Assembly (NCBI GenBank): GCA_013141115.1
Contig: JABFRP010000002.1
Location: 1,910,647 to 1,974,646, forward strand
Origin: Ferruginibacter sp.
GTDB lineage: Bacteria; Bacteroidota; Bacteroidia; Chitinophagales; Chitinophagaceae
Direction of reading: 5' to 3'
DNA length: 64,000 nt
Shown: positions 56,076 to 64,000 of the stretch, in pieces
How the letters are laid out: every line of letters starts with the position of its first letter
How positions within the stretch are numbered: the first letter of the stretch is position 1
Made by a program: the position numbers and the translations under genes
The notes under the pieces: model-generated
Database searches by the model: none
Told to the model about the DNA's origin: nothing
Seen by the model: the letters and a program-made list of their open reading frames with translations, nothing else

Positions 56076-56924
56076 ATGATAGAAACTATTTGCGTAATAG
56101 GCGCTGGTACCATGGGTAGCGGCATTGCACAAACTGCTGCACAAGGCGGTTTTTACACCTTGTTGTTTGATATCAATAAAGAAGTATTGGAAAAAGCAAA
56201 GGGCGCTATCCAAAAAAATCTGCAATATCTTTTTGATAAAGAAAAAATTTCTGCAGCAGAAAAAGAAAACATCTATAACCGTATTAAATTTATCAGTGAT
56301 ACTAATGATTGTATTGCAAATGTTTTTATAGAAGCTATTGTAGAAAAGCTGGAAGCAAAAGTGGCTATCTTTAATCAACTTGCAGAAGTTAATCATAGCG
56401 AAGTAATCTTTGCTACCAACACATCTTCGTTATCCATATCAGCCATTCAGGCTAAAGTAATACAGCCGCAGCGTGTGGTGGGCATGCATTTTTTTAATCC
56501 TGCGCCGTTGATGAAACTAGTAGAAGTGGTAAAAGGCGATCAAACTAATGAAGAAGTTGCGCAAACTATTTACCAACTATGTAAACAACTTAATAAAACC
56601 CCGGTACTTTGTAAAGATGCTCCCGGCTTTATTGTAAACCGTGTGGCAAGGCATTATTATTTAGAAGCAATGAAATTAGTAGAACAAGGTATCGCATCAA
56701 TTGAAACGGTAGATGAAATTATGGAAGCATCCGGCTTTAAAATGGGGCCATTTAAATTAATGGATTTAATCGGCATGGATATCAACCTTGCTGTATCGCA
56801 AAGTGTGTATGAAGCTTTTGATAAAGAAGAGCGGTTTGCACCATCTCCGCTACAAATACAAAAAGTAGCAAACGGAGAATTAGGAAAAAAAACAGGAAAG
56901 GGCTTTTACACTTACAACGCATAA
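56076..56924 (+). CDS. 3-hydroxybutyryl-CoA (3-hydroxyacyl-CoA) dehydrogenase
   Basis: A 282-residue NAD(P)-dependent dehydrogenase that oxidises 3-hydroxyacyl-CoA or reduces acetoacetyl-CoA. The N-terminal Rossmann motif is VIGAGTMGSGIAQTAA. The catalytic region is GMHFFNPAPLMKLVEVV (His and Asn), followed by CKDAPGFIVNRV and the dimerising C-terminal domain ending GKKTGKGFYTY. The length is typical of single-domain Hbd/PaaH. It is 9 bases before the epimerase gene, so co-transcribed. Short-chain substrate preference is the default for this length but is not proven. Confidence 0.95.
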   Translation: MIETICVIGAGTMGSGIAQTAAQGGFYTLLFDINKEVLEKAKGAIQKNLQYLFDKEKISAAEKENIYNRIKFISDTNDCIANVFIEAIVEKLEAKVAIFNQLAEVNHSEVIFATNTSSLSISAIQAKVIQPQRVVGMHFFNPAPLMKLVEVVKGDQTNEEVAQTIYQLCKQLNKTPVLCKDAPGFIVNRVARHYYLEAMKLVEQGIASIETVDEIMEASGFKMGPFKLMDLIGMDINLAVSQSVYEAFDKEERFAPSPLQIQKVANGELGKKTGKGFYTYNA

Positions 56925-56933
56925 TTTGTAAAT

Positions 56934-57908
56934 ATGATTTTAGTAACAGGAGGGGCCGGGTTATTAGGAAACGAATTAATTACACAATTACTTGCTCAGG
57001 GAAAGCAGGTAAAAGCTATTTATAATACAACTCCACTGGCTGATTTTAAGTCAGCTAATCTCACCCAATTTAAATGCAATATTTTAGATGTAGTAGGGTT
57101 GGAGGAAGCGATGAATGATGTGGAAGAAGTGTATCACTGTGCAGCCATAGTAACCTTTAATCCAAAAAGAAAAAGGGAGATGTTTAAAATAAACATTGAG
57201 GGTACAGCCAATATAGTAAATGTGGCACTGGATGCCGGTGTAAAAAAGATGGTTCATGTAAGCAGTGTAGCCGCTTTGGGCAGAATAAGGGAAGATGAAG
57301 CCATTAACGAAACCATGAACTGGACAGAAGAAACCAGCAATAGTAACTACGGGCAAAGTAAATACTTAGCCGAGCTGGAAGTTTGGCGTGGTATTGGAGA
57401 AGGATTAAATGCGGTGATGGTAAATCCGGTTATAATTTTAGGTGCAGGCGATTGGAATAGCGGCAGCTCAAAAATATTTCAATCGGTGTATAATGAATTT
57501 CCCTGGTATGCCGATGGTATTACCGGATTTGTAGATGTAAGAGATGTGGCAACGGCCATGATACAATTAATGGCAAGCGATATTACGGCACAAAGGTTTA
57601 TTGTAAGTGCAGAAAATAAAAATTATCGGGAGGTATTTAATTTAATAGCAAAAGCTTTTGGTAAAAAGCCACCGCATAAAAAAGTAACACCACTTATTGC
57701 AAAAATTGTTTGGCGCTTAGAGGCTATAAAAAGTTTTTTTACAAAGCAAGATCCGCTGGTAACCAAAGAAACAGCCATAACAGCATTGGCAAAAGTGCAT
57801 TTTGATAATACCAAGCTTAAAAAATATATGCCTGATTTTACTTACAGAAAAATAGAAACAACCATTGCCGATACCTGTGCTGCCATGCAGCAAAAACTTA
57901 GCAAATAA
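56934..57908 (+). CDS. NAD-dependent epimerase/dehydratase (extended SDR)
   Basis: The 324-residue protein has the nucleotide-binding VTGGAGLLGNELI at the N-terminus, the catalytic YGQSKYLAE (Tyr-x3-Lys) and HVSSVAALG. The layout resembles the dihydroflavonol-4-reductase-like group of extended short-chain dehydrogenases. The substrate is unknown; sterol-, nucleotide-sugar- and hydroxyketone-type partners are possible. It is tightly linked to the hydroxyacyl-CoA dehydrogenase gene. Confidence 0.9.
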   Translation: MILVTGGAGLLGNELITQLLAQGKQVKAIYNTTPLADFKSANLTQFKCNILDVVGLEEAMNDVEEVYHCAAIVTFNPKRKREMFKINIEGTANIVNVALDAGVKKMVHVSSVAALGRIREDEAINETMNWTEETSNSNYGQSKYLAELEVWRGIGEGLNAVMVNPVIILGAGDWNSGSSKIFQSVYNEFPWYADGITGFVDVRDVATAMIQLMASDITAQRFIVSAENKNYREVFNLIAKAFGKKPPHKKVTPLIAKIVWRLEAIKSFFTKQDPLVTKETAITALAKVHFDNTKLKKYMPDFTYRKIETTIADTCAAMQQKLSK

Positions 57909-57928
57909 ACTGTATTAAAGAATATCTT

Positions 57929-59026
57929 ATGAAAAAATTCATCTCTTTTCTGATAATGGCTACAGTTGCTGTTACAGCATTTTCACAAACAGGCTACTAT
58001 TATATTTCGGGTAAAGTAGTTGATGCTACTACCAAATTACCCATGCAGGCCGCATCTGTATTTGCACAAAATACTACTATGGGCACGGTAACCGATGCCG
58101 AAGGAAATTTTAAAATGGCTTTGCCCAATGGCGGTTACGATTTAGTAATTACTTATACGGGGTATCAAACCACTTCTAAAAGAATTACCAGCACCGATGC
58201 TGATGATAAAAATATTATAATAGAGCTGAAACAAAAAGAGAAAGCAATGGAAGATGTGGTAATAAGATCTACCGGTGAAGTAAAAGATGGATGGGAAAAA
58301 TATGGCGATTTTTTTCTGGAAAATTTTATTGGTAAAACGGAGAATAGTAAATTATGCAGCATTAAAAATAAAGAAGCAATACATTTTTATTTTTCTAAAA
58401 AAAGAAACCGCCTTAAAATATTAGCAACCGAACCTGTTGAAATTGTAAATGAAGCGTTGGGGTATTCTATAAAATATGCAGTGGATTCTTTTACTTATGA
58501 ATACAATAGTGATGTAAGCCTTTACACCGGTTACCCTTTGTTTGATGAACTGCAAAGTACCGATACCGCTAAACTAAATTTATGGGCAGCCAACAGAAAA
58601 AAGGCCTACAAAGGTTCTATGCTTCATTTTATGCGTAGCCTTTATAATAAGCAATTAAAGGAAGAAGGGTTTGAAATACAGTTTTTAGTAAAAACAAGCG
58701 ATAAGGAAACCGCAGTGCCGCTACTTAATTTTTATGGAGCTATAAATTATAATAAGGATGACAGTACACAAACCGTGGAAATTTTACCCAATCAAACCGA
58801 AGTAGTGGTTATTTATAATAAAGAAGTACCCGAACAAAATTATTTAAATATCAATCCTGACCAGCCGGAAAAATTTCAATTAACCGTTTTGTCTTTTGTA
58901 CCAAAAGAATCAGTTATAGTAGAGCAAAACGGATATTATTTTGAACAAACTGATATTACCATCAACCAATATTTAGGCTGGAAAAAAATGGCCGATATGC
59001 TGCCTTTTGATTTTAAAGCGAATTGA
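57929..59026 (+). CDS. Secreted carboxypeptidase-regulatory-like domain protein
   Basis: A 365-residue protein with a signal peptide ending TAFSQ. A CarboxypepD_reg-like beta-sandwich (about 24-115: YISGKVVDATTKLPMQAASV, TVTDAEGNFKMALPNGGYDL) is followed by a 250-residue C-terminal part typical of the Bacteroidota family that carries this domain. Such domains are found on SusC/TonB receptors and on surface proteins. No receptor barrel is present. Role unknown, probably surface or periplasmic. Confidence 0.85.
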   Translation: MKKFISFLIMATVAVTAFSQTGYYYISGKVVDATTKLPMQAASVFAQNTTMGTVTDAEGNFKMALPNGGYDLVITYTGYQTTSKRITSTDADDKNIIIELKQKEKAMEDVVIRSTGEVKDGWEKYGDFFLENFIGKTENSKLCSIKNKEAIHFYFSKKRNRLKILATEPVEIVNEALGYSIKYAVDSFTYEYNSDVSLYTGYPLFDELQSTDTAKLNLWAANRKKAYKGSMLHFMRSLYNKQLKEEGFEIQFLVKTSDKETAVPLLNFYGAINYNKDDSTQTVEILPNQTEVVVIYNKEVPEQNYLNINPDQPEKFQLTVLSFVPKESVIVEQNGYYFEQTDITINQYLGWKKMADMLPFDFKAN

Positions 59027-59188
59027 ATTTGCACAGTTATTGGGGAAAAATGCACACTTATATAGTTGTAACACCTAAATACCCCTTTATTTTTATTCTT
59101 TGCTTATAATTTTAATGAGCAGGGATATTTCTTGCACTGCAGGATTTACGAATAAGGTTTGAACAAATACATCCGTACACTGTAAATG

Positions 59189-59217
59189 ACCCTGGTTGAT
59201 TAAATCAGGGTTTTTTT
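59189..59217 (+). terminator. Intrinsic terminator before the propeller kinase gene
   Basis: ACCCTG pairs with CAGGGT around an 11-base partly paired loop and is followed by six T residues. It lies in the 220-base gap between the carboxypeptidase-regulatory protein and the propeller kinase gene. The rest of that gap is AT-rich, with nothing else assignable. Confidence 0.75.
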
Positions 59218-59246
59218 ATTACATTCACTTTTATTAATTCCTTTTT

Positions 59247-62141
59247 TTGAAACGTTTATTTTTCTTTACTATTTTTTTTATACCGGCATTACTTAATGCA
59301 CAGGATTTTAATTACGTACACTACGATACCAAAGATGGCCTTGCCGGCTCCACCGTGTACAGCATGTGCCAGGATAAGGATGGTTTTATGTGGTTTGCTA
59401 CAGAAAATGGTTTAAGCCGGTATGATGGCACACATTTTAAAAACTTTACAGTAAAGGATGGATTGCCAGATAATGAAGTATTGAAAGTATTTGCGGATAG
59501 CAAAGGCAGAGTATGGATTGGTTCTTTTAGTAAAGAAATATGTTTTGCTTACAAAGGGAAAATTCATAACAGGCAAAATGATAGCCTGGTAAAGCAAATA
59601 GAATTGGATGCAAGTTTAAATACTATTGCTGAAGATAGCAACGGTTTTGTAGCAATATCGGCACAATCTTCTTTAATAATAATTACACCCGGGGATAGCA
59701 TTATTAATTACAACCTGGAAGCATTATTTACCAAAAAATATATTTATGGGGCCGCAGTTATGGCTACCGGCGGTAAATTTTACCTTCTTAGTGAGAGCTT
59801 TGGTGTATTCACATTTGATAATAAAAAAAGTAAATGGAATTTTTTATATGTAGATTTCTTCAACCGGTATAAAAATATAAAGAAGAAGATGGAGATGAGA
59901 TCAGACTCATTTTTTGCCGGAATTGCACACGATAGATTTGTTGTAAAAGAGGGTATTTATTTTCCGGGGACCTATCTTTCAAGTACATATAAAAGAGATT
60001 TTTTAGAGTACATGAATACTACCGAAGGCACATGGAGTATTGATACTGCTACTTTAAAACTGGATAAACATTACTTGCCCGGAAAAAAAATAAGCTGCAC
60101 AGTGGGGGATAATGAGAAAAATCTTTGGTTTGCCTCGCTGGGGGATGGTGTTTATAAGCTTTTATCACACAATGTAAGATCTTTTGTTTTTTCGGAAAAT
60201 AACAAAACCAGCAGTAACGAAGTGTTTAGTATTACAGAATTTAACAGCGGTGTTTTGGCAGGAAGGGATGCAAGTAAGGCTGAATTTATAGATACCAACT
60301 TTACAATTAAACATATCAATTACAGCCTTAACGAGCAGCATTCGGGTACTTCTACAGGAAGTAACCGCCTGTATTCAATGATAAAAATTTCCAACTCGGT
60401 AACCGTACTGGGGTTCGATAAATTTTTGGTTAAATTAGAAAATGACAAACCATTATTTAACTACATATTTCCTGTTAAATCAGTAGAAAAAATTAATAAC
60501 GACTTTATTCTTGTTGGTACATCTTCGTTTGCTTTTAAAATGCGTTTAAAAGATATGCAAATAACCGATACCATCTGGCGGGAGAGATGCACCAAAGTAT
60601 TTTACCATAATAATAATTATTACATCGGTACATTAAAAGGGGTTTACGAAGTAAAGGAAAATAAAAATTATTTGTGGTTAGGGAATTTGCATAAGGCGCT
60701 TACACGCCGTATTACAGATATAAAAAGCAGCAGGGATGGAACGTTGTGGATATCTACGAGTGATAACGGAATTATTGCTTTTAAAGATGGTAAGATAATA
60801 AAAGCTATTACTGACAGTAATGGCTTAAGCAGCAATATCTGCAAAACACTTTTTATCAATAACAATACCTTATGGATAGGTACCGATAAGGGCATCAATA
60901 AAATAAATATTGCCGATGGGCAATACCATATTATTAAATACAGCACATCTGATGGCTTACCTTCAAACGTGATAAATGCGATCTATGCAAAAGATAGCAT
61001 TGTGTGGGTGGGTTCACCTGCAGGGCTTACCTATTTTAATGAAAACAGTATCTCAAATTCATCCATTTGCAACTTAGAGATGCTGGGTATATATGTTTCA
61101 GGTAAAGCAATACCGTTGGACTCTGTCTTCAAGCTGTCGTATAAAAACAATAATATTAATTTTGAGTATGCAGGAATTTCTTTAAGGTCTGATGGAGAGA
61201 TAACCTATTATTACAAACTAACAGGATTAGATAACGAATGGAAAATTACAAAAGAAAATAATCTTGATTATAAATCTTTACCGGGCGGAGAATATCAATT
61301 GAAACTTTATGCTGTAAACAAATACGGTGTAAAAAGCAATGTTATTACAATTAGTTTTTCAGTTGCCACACCATTTTGGAAAGCTGTCTGGTTTTATCTG
61401 CTGCTGGCAGCTGCTATGACTGGCAGTATCGTTTATGCATTTAACCGGCGTAATAAAATAACAAAGCAACGGTTAGAAGAGAAGAATAATTTTCAAAAAC
61501 AATTTGCAGCATTGGAGCAGCAGGCTTTACAATCACAAATGAATCCGCATTTTATTTTCAATTGTCTTAATTCTATACAGCAATACATTCTTACCAACGA
61601 AAAACAAAAAGCTAACGAATACCTTACCGGGTTTGCCACCCTTATCAGGCAAACACTGGATATATCTGCACAAAAAAAGATAACTGTTTCTGAAGAGGCT
61701 TCTTATTTAAAAAAATACCTGGAGATGGAGCGAATGAGGTTTGGCGATAGTTTTGAGTATACAATTATTGTAGAAAGTGATGTAAAAACAGATTATATAC
61801 AAATGCCGGCATTGCTGCTACAGCCTTATGTAGAAAATAGTATACGGCATGGTATTAGGTATAAAACAGGCGGTGTGGGTAAAGTGGAAATTTCTTTTTC
61901 CTTAAAACAGAATAACTTGTGTTGTGTAATAAAAGATAATGGCATTGGCAGGCAAAAGGCTGCTGAATTTAAAAGCAGGCAGCATATAGAATACCAGAGT
62001 AAAGGAATGAACCTGACCAGTAAAAGAATAGCACTATTAAATACAACTGACGAGAATAAGATTTCTGTTTTTATAGAGGATCTGAAAAATCCGGATGGCA
62101 CAGCTGGCGGCACTCTTGTAGAAATTAAAATAGCTGTGTAA
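59247..62141 (+). CDS. Propeller/Y_Y_Y sensor fused to a LytS-type histidine kinase
   Basis: The 964-residue protein starts at a TTG codon, which provides a signal peptide ending NAQ; the next ATG would lose it. The periplasmic part has reg_prop-type repeats (DGLAGSTVYSMCQDKDGFMW and DGLPDNEVLKVFADSKGRVW near 29-80, and NGLSSNICKTLFINNNTLW near 525-545), then a Y_Y_Y domain (about 640-705). A membrane helix follows at about 713-732, then a coiled coil and the His_kinase domain with SQMNPHFIFNCLN, His768. The ATPase has PYVENSIRHG and IKDNGIG. It forms a pair with the LytTR regulator 5 bases downstream. Confidence 0.93.
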   Translation: MKRLFFFTIFFIPALLNAQDFNYVHYDTKDGLAGSTVYSMCQDKDGFMWFATENGLSRYDGTHFKNFTVKDGLPDNEVLKVFADSKGRVWIGSFSKEICFAYKGKIHNRQNDSLVKQIELDASLNTIAEDSNGFVAISAQSSLIIITPGDSIINYNLEALFTKKYIYGAAVMATGGKFYLLSESFGVFTFDNKKSKWNFLYVDFFNRYKNIKKKMEMRSDSFFAGIAHDRFVVKEGIYFPGTYLSSTYKRDFLEYMNTTEGTWSIDTATLKLDKHYLPGKKISCTVGDNEKNLWFASLGDGVYKLLSHNVRSFVFSENNKTSSNEVFSITEFNSGVLAGRDASKAEFIDTNFTIKHINYSLNEQHSGTSTGSNRLYSMIKISNSVTVLGFDKFLVKLENDKPLFNYIFPVKSVEKINNDFILVGTSSFAFKMRLKDMQITDTIWRERCTKVFYHNNNYYIGTLKGVYEVKENKNYLWLGNLHKALTRRITDIKSSRDGTLWISTSDNGIIAFKDGKIIKAITDSNGLSSNICKTLFINNNTLWIGTDKGINKINIADGQYHIIKYSTSDGLPSNVINAIYAKDSIVWVGSPAGLTYFNENSISNSSICNLEMLGIYVSGKAIPLDSVFKLSYKNNNINFEYAGISLRSDGEITYYYKLTGLDNEWKITKENNLDYKSLPGGEYQLKLYAVNKYGVKSNVITISFSVATPFWKAVWFYLLLAAAMTGSIVYAFNRRNKITKQRLEEKNNFQKQFAALEQQALQSQMNPHFIFNCLNSIQQYILTNEKQKANEYLTGFATLIRQTLDISAQKKITVSEEASYLKKYLEMERMRFGDSFEYTIIVESDVKTDYIQMPALLLQPYVENSIRHGIRYKTGGVGKVEISFSLKQNNLCCVIKDNGIGRQKAAEFKSRQHIEYQSKGMNLTSKRIALLNTTDENKISVFIEDLKNPDGTAGGTLVEIKIAV

Positions 62142-62146
62142 TAAAT

Positions 62147-62896
62147 ATGCAAACAATTAATGCTGTAATAATTGATGATGAGCCGGGAAACGTGGTAACC
62201 CTTTTGGAGTTAACAAAACAATATTGCCCTAATGTGGTAATAGCAGGTACAGCTCCCGATCCTTTAAAGGGTTATGAATTAATAAAAGAAACTAACCCTG
62301 ACCTGGTTTTTTTAGATATTGAAATGCCCTATGGCAATGCGTTTGATTTACTGGATAAACTGTTGCCGGTTTCGTTTGAAGTGGTTTTTATTACAGCTTT
62401 TAATGATTATGCCATAAAAGCTTTTAAATATGCGGCACTGGATTATTTACTAAAGCCAGTAAATATAAATGAACTAAAAGAAGCTGTTGATAAAGTTAAT
62501 AAACGGTTGGAAGAAAAAAATGTGAACGCAAGGATCAATACACTGCTAAGCAATTTTAAGCCGGAAAATATCAGCTTGCAAAAAATTGCTTTACCTACTG
62601 TAGAAGGTTGTTATTTTGAAGACATCAACAACATCATGTATTTACAGGCAGAAAATAGCTACACTTATATTCATAGTAAGGGCAAGCCCAAAATACTGGT
62701 ATCTAAAAGCCTTAAAGAGTTTGAAGATATCTTGCCCGCAGCTTTATTCTGTAGAATTCATCACTCCAGTATTATTAACATCAATTATGTAAAAAAATAT
62801 TTTAAAGGCCGTGGCGGATATGTTCAAATGGAAGATGGTACTTCTGTTGAAATATCTGTAAGAAAGAAAAATGATTTTTTTGAAAGGTTTATGTAG
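62147..62896 (+). CDS. LytTR-type response regulator
   Basis: The 249-residue regulator has a receiver with VIIDDEPGN, Asp57 in [10 protein letters not shown], Thr in FITAFND and Lys in YLLKPVN. A LytTR DNA-binding domain occupies about 145-245 ([31 protein letters not shown]). It would act with the propeller kinase directly upstream. Its last 8 bases overlap the end of the convergent lpxD gene. Target promoters are unknown; LytTR regulators often control envelope or polysaccharide genes. Confidence 0.95.
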   Translation: MQTINAVIIDDEPGNVVTLLELTKQYCPNVVIAGTAPDPLKGYELIKETNPDLVFLDIEMPYGNAFDLLDKLLPVSFEVVFITAFNDYAIKAFKYAALDYLLKPVNINELKEAVDKVNKRLEEKNVNARINTLLSNFKPENISLQKIALPTVEGCYFEDINNIMYLQAENSYTYIHSKGKPKILVSKSLKEFEDILPAALFCRIHHSSIININYVKKYFKGRGGYVQMEDGTSVEISVRKKNDFFERFM

Positions 62897-63845
62897 CAGA
62901 AGATTTACCCATCACTTTTTCCCATAGTTCCGGAATTCTTTTTATCCAAACCAACTCTTTCATTTTTTCTTTAGCATCTTCTATCGGGCTGCCAAAATAC
63001 ACTTTACCGCCTGCTGTATCTTTTCCTACTCCGCTTTGAGCAAATATTACTGCATTGGCACCAATAGTAAGTGTTTTATTTACGCCTACCTGCCCCCAAA
63101 GTGTTACGCCATCTTCTAAAGTAACAACGCCTGCAATACCCACTTGTGCAGCAATAAGGCAATTTTTTCCGGTTATTGTATCATGCCCGATATGAATCAT
63201 ATTATCCATCTTGGTTCCTTTTCCAATAATCGTGTCATGGCTTACACCACGATCAATAGTGCAGCCGGCGCCAATCTCTACCTCGTCTTCAATAATTACC
63301 CTGCCACAACTGGGCATTTTTTTATACCACATTTCCCGGTCTTTTTTGGTGTTGTAATAAAATGCATCGCTGCCAATTACTGTTCCACTTTGTATAATAA
63401 CATTATCTCCAATAATACAATGATCCATTATAGAAACGTTGGGATATATGATGCAGTTTTTTCCAATGATGACATGGTTGCCAATAAAAGCAGTGGGGTA
63501 AATAAAACTGCCTTCACCAATTGTTGCAGAATCACTTTGTACTTTTGTTGATGGTTCAAACGGGCGAAAATGATTTGCAATTTTGCAATATGCTTCAAAA
63601 GGATTGTCAACAATCAACAATGCTTTTCCTTCCGGTACGGCAGCCTCTTTATTTATAATAATAAAACTTGCAGCACTGTTAATACACTTGTCGTAATATT
63701 TTGGATGATCAACAAAAACAAGATCACCTTTTTCTACTTTATGTATTTCGTTAATGCCTGTTGCATTACCATTTACATTACCTAAAAGTTTTGCGCCAAT
63801 AAATTCGGCTATCCATTGTAAAGAAACCGGTGAAGGAAATTGCAT
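62889..63845 (-). CDS. lpxD: UDP-3-O-acylglucosamine N-acyltransferase
   Basis: The 318-residue left-handed beta-helix acyltransferase adds a hydroxyacyl chain in lipid A synthesis. The N-terminal uridine-binding domain ([26 protein letters not shown]) is followed by hexapeptide repeats. The catalytic His is His221 in [11 protein letters not shown] (numbered from this start). [12 protein letters not shown] and [12 protein letters not shown] fit LpxD rather than LpxA. The ATG at 63845 is chosen over one 16 codons upstream because a TACCTTTG promoter element lies between them. Bacteroidota often carry a second LpxD near lpxC, so this may be one of two. Confidence 0.92.
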   Translation of the reverse strand: MQFPSPVSLQWIAEFIGAKLLGNVNGNATGINEIHKVEKGDLVFVDHPKYYDKCINSAASFIIINKEAAVPEGKALLIVDNPFEAYCKIANHFRPFEPSTKVQSDSATIGEGSFIYPTAFIGNHVIIGKNCIIYPNVSIMDHCIIGDNVIIQSGTVIGSDAFYYNTKKDREMWYKKMPSCGRVIIEDEVEIGAGCTIDRGVSHDTIIGKGTKMDNMIHIGHDTITGKNCLIAAQVGIAGVVTLEDGVTLWGQVGVNKTLTIGANAVIFAQSGVGKDTAGGKVYFGSPIEDAKEKMKELVWIKRIPELWEKVMGKSSAT

Positions 63846-63861
63846 ACCTGTAAAATTTATA

Positions 63862-63869
63862 CAAAGGTA
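63862..63869 (-). promoter_or_regulatory. -7 promoter element of lpxD
   Basis: On the minus strand TACCTTTG matches TAnnTTTG. Transcription would start about 11 bases before the ATG at 63845, which supports that start codon. No clear TTG lies at the -33 distance. The remaining bases to 64000 show nothing else assignable. Confidence 0.5.
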
Positions 63870-64000
63870 ATGTGCTTTGCTTTTATCCGGCATTTGTTGT
63901 AAAAAGTATAAAATAAGGTCGCTTTGCCTTCTTTATGGTAATTTTTTCAAAATATTTTTTCACCTCAAAAACTAAAAAAAATGCTGTGTAAAAAAGTGGA

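Noticed and set aside
1..64000. CRISPR arrays, tRNA or rRNA genes, insertion sequences, prophage
   Set aside because: Reading the gaps showed no regularly spaced repeats, no tRNA-like cloverleaf and no transposase, integrase or phage protein. The only multi-copy sequences are the short repeats listed.

Overview
The window looks like a chromosomal segment of a Bacteroidota bacterium, most likely of the Chitinophagaceae. The basis is its AT-rich coding sequence, several TAnnTTTG-type (-7) promoters, secreted proteins whose signal peptides end in AQ, a hybrid propeller/LytTR two-component pair, a Kdp operon with a split KdpD and an outer-membrane barrel, and the FIST/multi-PAS kinases. The family assignment is inference; no rRNA or tRNA gene is present to confirm it.

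Region 1 (1-19718) is an almost unbroken block of signal-transduction genes on the plus strand. It holds the end of a FIST sensor, a six-PAS hybrid kinase with receiver and HPt, a CHASE3 membrane kinase with six PAS domains, an Rcp1-like single receiver, and a giant REC/PAS/GAF/PAS kinase. The giant kinase is split into two reading frames at an A_AAA_AAG heptamer followed directly by a perfect 6-bp hairpin (13111-13134). The block ends with a NarL-type regulator, a receiver-only protein, a second HisKA_3-type PAS kinase and a second NarL-type regulator. Read across the shift, the giant protein would have about 2303 residues: one receiver, 14 PAS, one GAF and a DesK/NarX-type kinase core.

Region 2 (19867-27220) is a minus-strand housekeeping block: acyl-CoA synthetase, a 2TM protein, a TPR protein, a DUF1015 protein, serC, a secreted zinc phospholipase C/S1-P1-like enzyme and a DUF502 membrane protein.

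Region 3 (27335-37520) is a potassium-uptake locus. An NtrC-type sigma-54 activator is followed by an undescribed 28-residue membrane peptide, kdpF, kdpA, kdpB, kdpC, an outer-membrane barrel, a stand-alone KdpD N-terminal (Kdp+Usp) protein and a HAMP/PAS histidine kinase. The classical KdpD/KdpE pair therefore seems to be replaced by three separate proteins acting through sigma-54. Two TGGC-N7-TTGG boxes lie just ahead of the structural genes.

Region 4 (37622-44602) is a TetR - TolC - MFP - RND efflux operon. It is followed by an AIM24-family gene and a complete arsenic operon (45659-49659: SAM methyltransferase, arsR, arsM, arsN2-like, acr3, arsC). Region 5 (49723-63845) holds a Bax-inhibitor-1 protein, a polysaccharide deacetylase, pheS, secreted and outer-membrane proteins including an OmpA lipoprotein, a 3-hydroxyacyl-CoA dehydrogenase, an NAD-dependent epimerase, a CarboxypepD_reg protein, a propeller/LytS-type kinase with its LytTR regulator, and a convergent lpxD.

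Small repeats recur. An 18-bp unit is found in the same reading frame (peptide SPLTTH) inside both kdpB and pheS. A 28-bp inverted repeat lies upstream of pheS. A MITE-like element with near-perfect ends sits between arsR and arsM, and direct repeats lie between kdpA and kdpB. No CRISPR array, rRNA, tRNA, insertion sequence or phage gene was seen.
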